Assembly (NCBI GenBank): GCA_023512835.1
Contig: CM042090.1
Span: 17,289,117 to 17,353,116 of the forward strand
Direction: 5' to 3'
Origin: Taxillus chinensis
Lineage: Eukaryota > Streptophyta > Magnoliopsida > Santalales > Loranthaceae
DNA: 64,000 nucleotides
Shown here: piece by piece, positions 59,439 through 64,000 of the stretch
How the letters are laid out: every line of letters starts with the position of its first letter
How positions within the stretch are numbered: the stretch's first letter is position 1
The notes under the pieces: generated by a model
What the model saw: only the letters and a program-made list of their open reading frames with translations
Databases searched by the model: none
What the model was told of the DNA's origin: nothing
Translations under genes and position numbers: made by a program

Positions 59439-60065
59439 AAGCATCTTTAATACATCGATAAAAGTAAGTTTTGGCTTAAATTGCTCTTTAATATCTATTT
59501 AAATCATTAGCAAGAGTAATACAAAAAGTAAAATATACATCTTATTTTGCTTTAGAAGATCGTGTTAGCTAATTAAACTTTTACTCTCTCCTTCTTAGCG
59601 TTGTCTCTCCACCCCAACGTCACCCTTCCTCCCAAAGCCCCCCTCTCCTCCTCCACGGCGTCTCTCGCTGCACCCCCATCCCTACCGCTGTCTCCTCCCT
59701 ACATCTCCCCTCCCCACAGCCCTCTTCCAAGATTTACTTGTGCACAAATCTGTCGCTTTACGTCACACCCTCCCTCCCTCCCACAATGGCAGCAGCACCA
59801 TCCCCACTCTCTCCCTTCCCCAACTACGGTGGTGCACTCCCACGTCGTGTGCCCCCCTCCTTGGTGAAGTCGGCTTCGAGTGTTGGCTTCGACTCCACAG
59901 ATATGTTCGCTTTGAGTGTGACCAAATCAATAGGTAATTTAGGAAAAAAATAAAAAATAAAAATATAAATATAAATAATATAGCATTAGAGTATAATTTG
60001 TTGTAATAAGTTTAAAATAATTTTAAAGATATTACGGTATAAGCTTGATATGATTAAAGATGATC
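59439..60065. mobile_element. TIR element with C-rich core, about 627 bp
   Basis: The ends AAGCATCTTTAAT and ATTAAAGATGATC are inverted repeats with the inner 10 bp perfect. TTA flanks both sides. The interior holds AT-rich arms and a C-rich core at about 59600-59940 that stays open in three frames with Pro/Ser-rich low complexity. Architecture matches the element at 23194. Confidence 0.55.
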
Positions 60066-60566
60066 TTAGATTTTATAAAATAAAAAGTAAAAAAACGTAA
60101 AAAAAAATGACACCATGGTTTTTGACAAATACATTTGGTGTACTTAGTAAGCCAGGTGTAAAAAAGACAGGGATTTGGAGAGGAAGAAAAAAAGAGTCGC
60201 GTATTTGCGCGCGGCACCCCACGCGCGCGCTCGAACGTGTTTCACGAATCAGATTCGATCATCTCTCACTATCTTCTACGTACGACTCCTGTAAAAAAGT
60301 TAGAAGACTCATGGAAATTAAATTGAGAAAGCTACCACCCTGACATTTTCAGAGATGCTACTTGGAATTTGGAAGTAGGAAAGCATGCAGATGACGTTGA
60401 AACGCATTGCATCCGGCCGTGACGCACGCAAATTTCATCACCATTTTGCCATCATGCATAAACAAAATTTTAAAACCCATAATATAAAATAAATCCAATG
60501 TATCGATCCGTGGGCTCACAGTCACTCTGACCTAGTCCGTTGCTGCTCAGAGATTTAAAATTCCCA

Positions 60567-60567
<1 letters not shown>

Positions 60568-60608
<41 letters not shown>
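60568..60608. repeat. (CA)n microsatellite
   Basis: About 20 CA units. Confidence 0.9.
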
Positions 60609-60610
<2 letters not shown>

Positions 60611-61860
60611 TATATGTACTTCCAGTCTTTACACCAACATTGAGAATTTTCAATAATTTAGTTAGTTCAACGTACGCGTGGTTGTCATGGGGCTGGTTCA
60701 TGCACGTTAAGGATCAGATCAATGCGTTAACAAAGAAAAAACACAAGAGAAACTTGAAACTGTGCATTAACAAATAACAATGATAGCAGACATCCAAAGC
60801 GTAAACGTACTTTTATATGATTAGTAGAGTACGTTTCAGATTCTTGGGAGATGCGCCTCGGTTGAAACGTGAGTTATCAATGAGGAAATAATATTCAACG
60901 TAATACTTTTGATATCGATATTGTATGGTGCGATATTTACATTAGATTTATTTTTGATAGTTTAAATTATATTTTTATTTAATTATTGTATTATTATAAT
61001 AGAATAATGTATAACTATAATTATAATCGGTTGGAAACATATCCAATAATTCACATACCCCATACAATTTCTTTGGTATTACATGCATGTTGTCATGATA
61101 TATGGATTATGTATGTATAACGTTTTTTAAACTTATTTGGGAAGAAACAAATCCTGGTCACCAAATATTTTGGTATGATTATGATTTATAGTATATGCTA
61201 TCATGTTTTGGATATTAACTATATATATATAAATTAAATATTTATGCAATTGATTTATCTTATCGTTGTGAAATCATAACTGATTTTGCTGTTATGATTT
61301 TTTTTCTTTTTTTCCTTTAATGAATTAGTATATTATTATATTTACCTAAAATTTACTCAACTTTAATTATATTTTATCTTTTTTTTCTTTTCCCTTTAAT
61401 AAATTAATATGCTATCATATCACGGTTACCCAATTCACTTGCATGTAATATTTCTCGTGCATACACACACACACACATATATATATATAGTAAGATTGTC
61501 ATATACAATGATCATTTCATACGATAAGTAAATGTAAATTTAGTGTTCACGCGCGGCACGGGTGTGATGCGTGAGTCACAGAAGTCGTCGGATGAATACG
61601 CACGCTATTATTATTCTAATTTCTACAAGACTAAAAGCGATGGGTCAGACGCGGAAACACCTCTGCGGCTGCTATTTCAAATGTTCGTGTGAGGAATCCC
61701 AGGAAATGGAATCTCTTCATTGACAGGTCAAATCGAAGTCTTTGCAATGCCGGATCAGGCACGAAACTCACGTACGCTGACACGCGCGCTTTTTGATGTC
61801 ATTTATTTTATTTTATTTATCTTTTAATCCATTGATTTTGGTGAATGGTGAACGCAACGC

Positions 61861-61863
<3 letters not shown>

Positions 61864-61892
<29 letters not shown>
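61864..61892. repeat. (AT)n microsatellite
   Basis: About 14 AT units. Confidence 0.9.
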
Positions 61893-61895
<3 letters not shown>

Positions 61896-62008
61896 AAAAC
61901 ATTGTTATGCACGCGTGTTACTCATGTGATGCGCTTTCGTCGTCTGACGGTCTGAGCGAGCGCATTTGTATTGCGCTTTGGTCGTCATCGATGGGTCGTC
62001 CACTACCA

Positions 62009-62018
62009 CTATAAATTC
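62009..62018 (+). promoter_or_regulatory. TATA-like core promoter without a clear gene
   Basis: CTATAAATTC preceded by a CG-rich stretch and followed about 20 bp on by 'cacactctgaactgaac', which looks like a start region. No coding frame of note follows within 600 bp. Confidence 0.25.
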
Positions 62019-62640
62019 GTTTCACACTCTGAACTGAACCCATAAGTTTCATTATATATATATATAAGGTTATAGTTTTATCAATTAACTATTCTGTCCG
62101 TTTTGCTACATGCAGTCATATTAAAAATAATATATTTTAAAACATAATTTAATACAAATAAAGTTTCCTACTTCACTAGTCTTCTACTTTTAGTGTCGAC
62201 GCAATGAGATTCAAGAAACAATAATCCGATCATCACTCTTCTTTCAATAGATGTTCATTTCAGGGCTTTGAAAGTCTTGCTTGGTGTCGGCGGTTGTTTC
62301 TCACCTCCTGAGTTCATAATCGAAAAGTCTTCAATATATTCATTAAGCAAAAATTTCAAATTTTCAATTGTCACTAATGTATAAGGGTTTGTTAACTTTA
62401 TTAACTCCTTACAAGCAAAAGCAAGCTTTTTATGATGTGTGTTATTAATGGTTATATATTAGTAGTGTGGTATTAAGACATTAATTAATTCACTATACAT
62501 ATATTATTAATGCGTTAATTCAAATATATTAAGAGCGTCATCTCGTATATCCATGCTGAGAGACATGGAATGATGCGTGAAGTCCTCAAAGGTTACTTCT
62601 TAACCGAATGACAATAGCTTAAAGTGGTATACTTAATTTG

Positions 62641-62885
62641 TTTGGCAGACAAGGAACATGGCCGCTCTGTTCCAAGACGCTGCCCCTAATTTGCAGGCCA
62701 CTCGCTCTAAGATCAGGGTGCGGTCGCCAGCTCTTGACGTGCAGCTGCAGGATTCGGGAGGGGGAACTATAGCGTGTTGGGCTTCTTCTGTTATCTGCTC
62801 CTGGGCCGAGGCCGATGAGGGCTGGCATGTACCCTTTGTTTTTGGGCTTGTATTGCTTGCTAGTTCCATTTGGGCTTACTAATTA
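62641..62885. other. GC-rich orphan segment
   Basis: About 240 bp of balanced-GC DNA in AT-rich flanks. Frames are open on both strands (plus 62658-62882, minus 62869-62633) but show no known family. The phrase 'gggctt' recurs. It may be a fragment of a retroelement or a captured gene piece. Confidence 0.35.
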
Positions 62886-64000
62886 ACAGTGCCTGTTAAA
62901 TATCCTAATTAAGCATTACAATGCATTGGATAAAAATCCGTGATTTGGTTTGGTTTTACCAGTGAACAGTGAACGCAAAAAAAAAAAGACCAAATAATTT
63001 TATTTTATTTGTTTATTGTGTTTGCAGCAGTGTATAATTAATAATAATTTTATTGGTATACCACTGGCACCCTCGTATAAATAATTGTTGCAGAATTTTC
63101 ATTTCACAGTCGGCCATCCCTCCTGTCCCAATATACATATACTGGCGGCATCAAGTTCGAAAAATAAATTTTATATATGATAGACATATAATACATTTAT
63201 TAAAAATCTACCAAATAATGTTGATATAATATTCCGTCACAACTACACCCCACCCTGATGTTTATTAAAAATTAAAATTCCGTGGAGGCGGTATTTACAC
63301 GTATTAATCTAGATATCTGTAGCCTAGTACTTCCAAACACACGCACACACACACACAATAAATACAAATTAATAAGATCATAGCAAAAATTGGGGTTGTG
63401 CTTAGGGGGGCAACCGTACGTGAGTGACGGTGGTCAATATTGGAGACCGCAACGTTGGCACTGTCTCCCCCAGAAATCTTAAATGTTTATTATATGTAGG
63501 AATTTAGAAGAGAGAGATGAGCTAGCTAAGGAGGGCAGACATGCGGTTTGGGTTGGGGAGGGCAGGGCAAGTGTGTGAGTGCGTGCGTGCGTGTGTGCGT
63601 GTGTGTGTGTTACCTAGTTGGATGCGGTGGCCGAAAAGGGTAGGCAGGAGGAGGAGACATCAGACACGGAGGGAGAAGCCATTGCTGTGCATGGTGCGGC
63701 CGTGTACGACAACCCAAATACATATAATCCCACCAACCATCGAGGAGTGAGAGGAGTTCGGGATCATGATGCACAATAATTTATAAAAGAAAAAACAAAA
63801 TCAATCTTGAAAATTGACATCTGGATACGTAGAATTATTCAAGATACAATACCCCCCAACGGATAATCGTATTAACATATAAAATAATAAATCCGGTCCT
63901 TGTTTTTTTAGCTTCTAGTCAATAGTCATGCCGTTCCACTTTCCAGCAACCTTAAGCGGGTACCACGCGCCGTGTGAGCTGCCTTTTTTGCCCACATTAA
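62886..64000. other. Right edge of the window, no supported gene
   Basis: AT-rich with (CA)n at about 63340-63357 and a (TG)n run at 63570-63612. Directly after the latter, a splice-acceptor-like 'ttacctag' precedes about 50 open codons ending TAA near 63780 (…HGAAVYDNPNTYNP…), which could be an exon of a gene. Similarity is not recognised, so no CDS is called. Confidence 0.35.

Larger units (their letters stand above)
60066..62640. other. Intergenic, microsatellite-rich
   Basis: No gene supported. Contains (CA)n at 60568-60608, (AT)n at 61864-61892 and several CG-rich patches ('cacgcgcgcgctcg' near 60221; 'tgacacgcgcgct' near 61778). A TATA-like box is at 62009. Confidence 0.45.

Noticed and set aside
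59601..59953. Pro/Ser-rich protein gene
   Set aside because: Three overlapping frames of low complexity within a TIR element; no start context or homologue.
1..64000. CRISPR arrays, operons, phage or plasmid functions
   Set aside because: Nothing of the kind seen; the window is plant nuclear DNA.

Overview
The window reads as nuclear DNA of a flowering plant. It is AT-rich, has GT-AG introns of plant type, and carries plant-specific genes: DUF26 secretory proteins, the plastid protein THF1, a plant diacylglycerol kinase, an R2R3-MYB factor and a chromodomain retrotransposon. A eudicot fits the protein sequences best; I cannot name the species. Gene models were built by eye from frames, splice sites and family knowledge, without transcript data.

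Layout. At 2.4-13 kb lie three single-exon genes for cysteine-rich repeat secretory (DUF26, ginkbilobin-2-like) proteins. Two of them are about 95% identical and sit in mirror image in a large inverted duplication (arms of about 2.5 kb, spacer about 3.2 kb). The inner parts of the arms are CTCGAG-rich fold-back modules, and the spacer holds a third partial module split by a solo LTR of about 2.6 kb. A kinase-domain scrap lies just outside the right arm. At 13.7-18.3 kb (minus) is an eight-exon TIM21 gene for mitochondrial protein import. At 18.3-24.1 kb is an AT-rich intergenic stretch with several small terminal-inverted-repeat elements and a GC-rich island. At 24.1-27.7 kb (plus) is the five-exon THF1/Psb29 gene for thylakoid biogenesis. 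At 28.6-39.9 kb (minus) is a 12-coding-exon diacylglycerol kinase of the C1-less plant type, with a probable 5' UTR intron and one 3.8 kb intron full of internal duplications and tRNA-derived repeats.

At 40.86-46.34 kb a 5.5 kb Ty3/gypsy chromovirus lies on the minus strand with two nearly identical LTRs, a primer-binding site, a polypurine tract and a frameshifted gag-pol-chromodomain interior. At 48.3-49.4 kb (plus) is a two-exon GPI-anchored protein gene of the At4g28100 type. At 50.2-53.3 kb (minus) is a nine-exon equilibrative nucleoside transporter (ENT3-like). At 57.4-58.7 kb (minus) is a three-exon R2R3-MYB gene with the canonical 133/130 bp first two exons. The last 5 kb has no convincing gene, but holds microsatellites, one TIR element with a GC-rich core and a few orphan GC-rich stretches.

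The genes are independent single loci rather than an operon-like unit. The most unusual structure is the palindromic DUF26 gene pair built on fold-back CTCGAG modules. The most testable small-scale points are a 78-nt, in-frame, stop-free intron in the TIM21 gene, a 19-nt microexon in the same gene, and two TIR elements with GC-rich cores.
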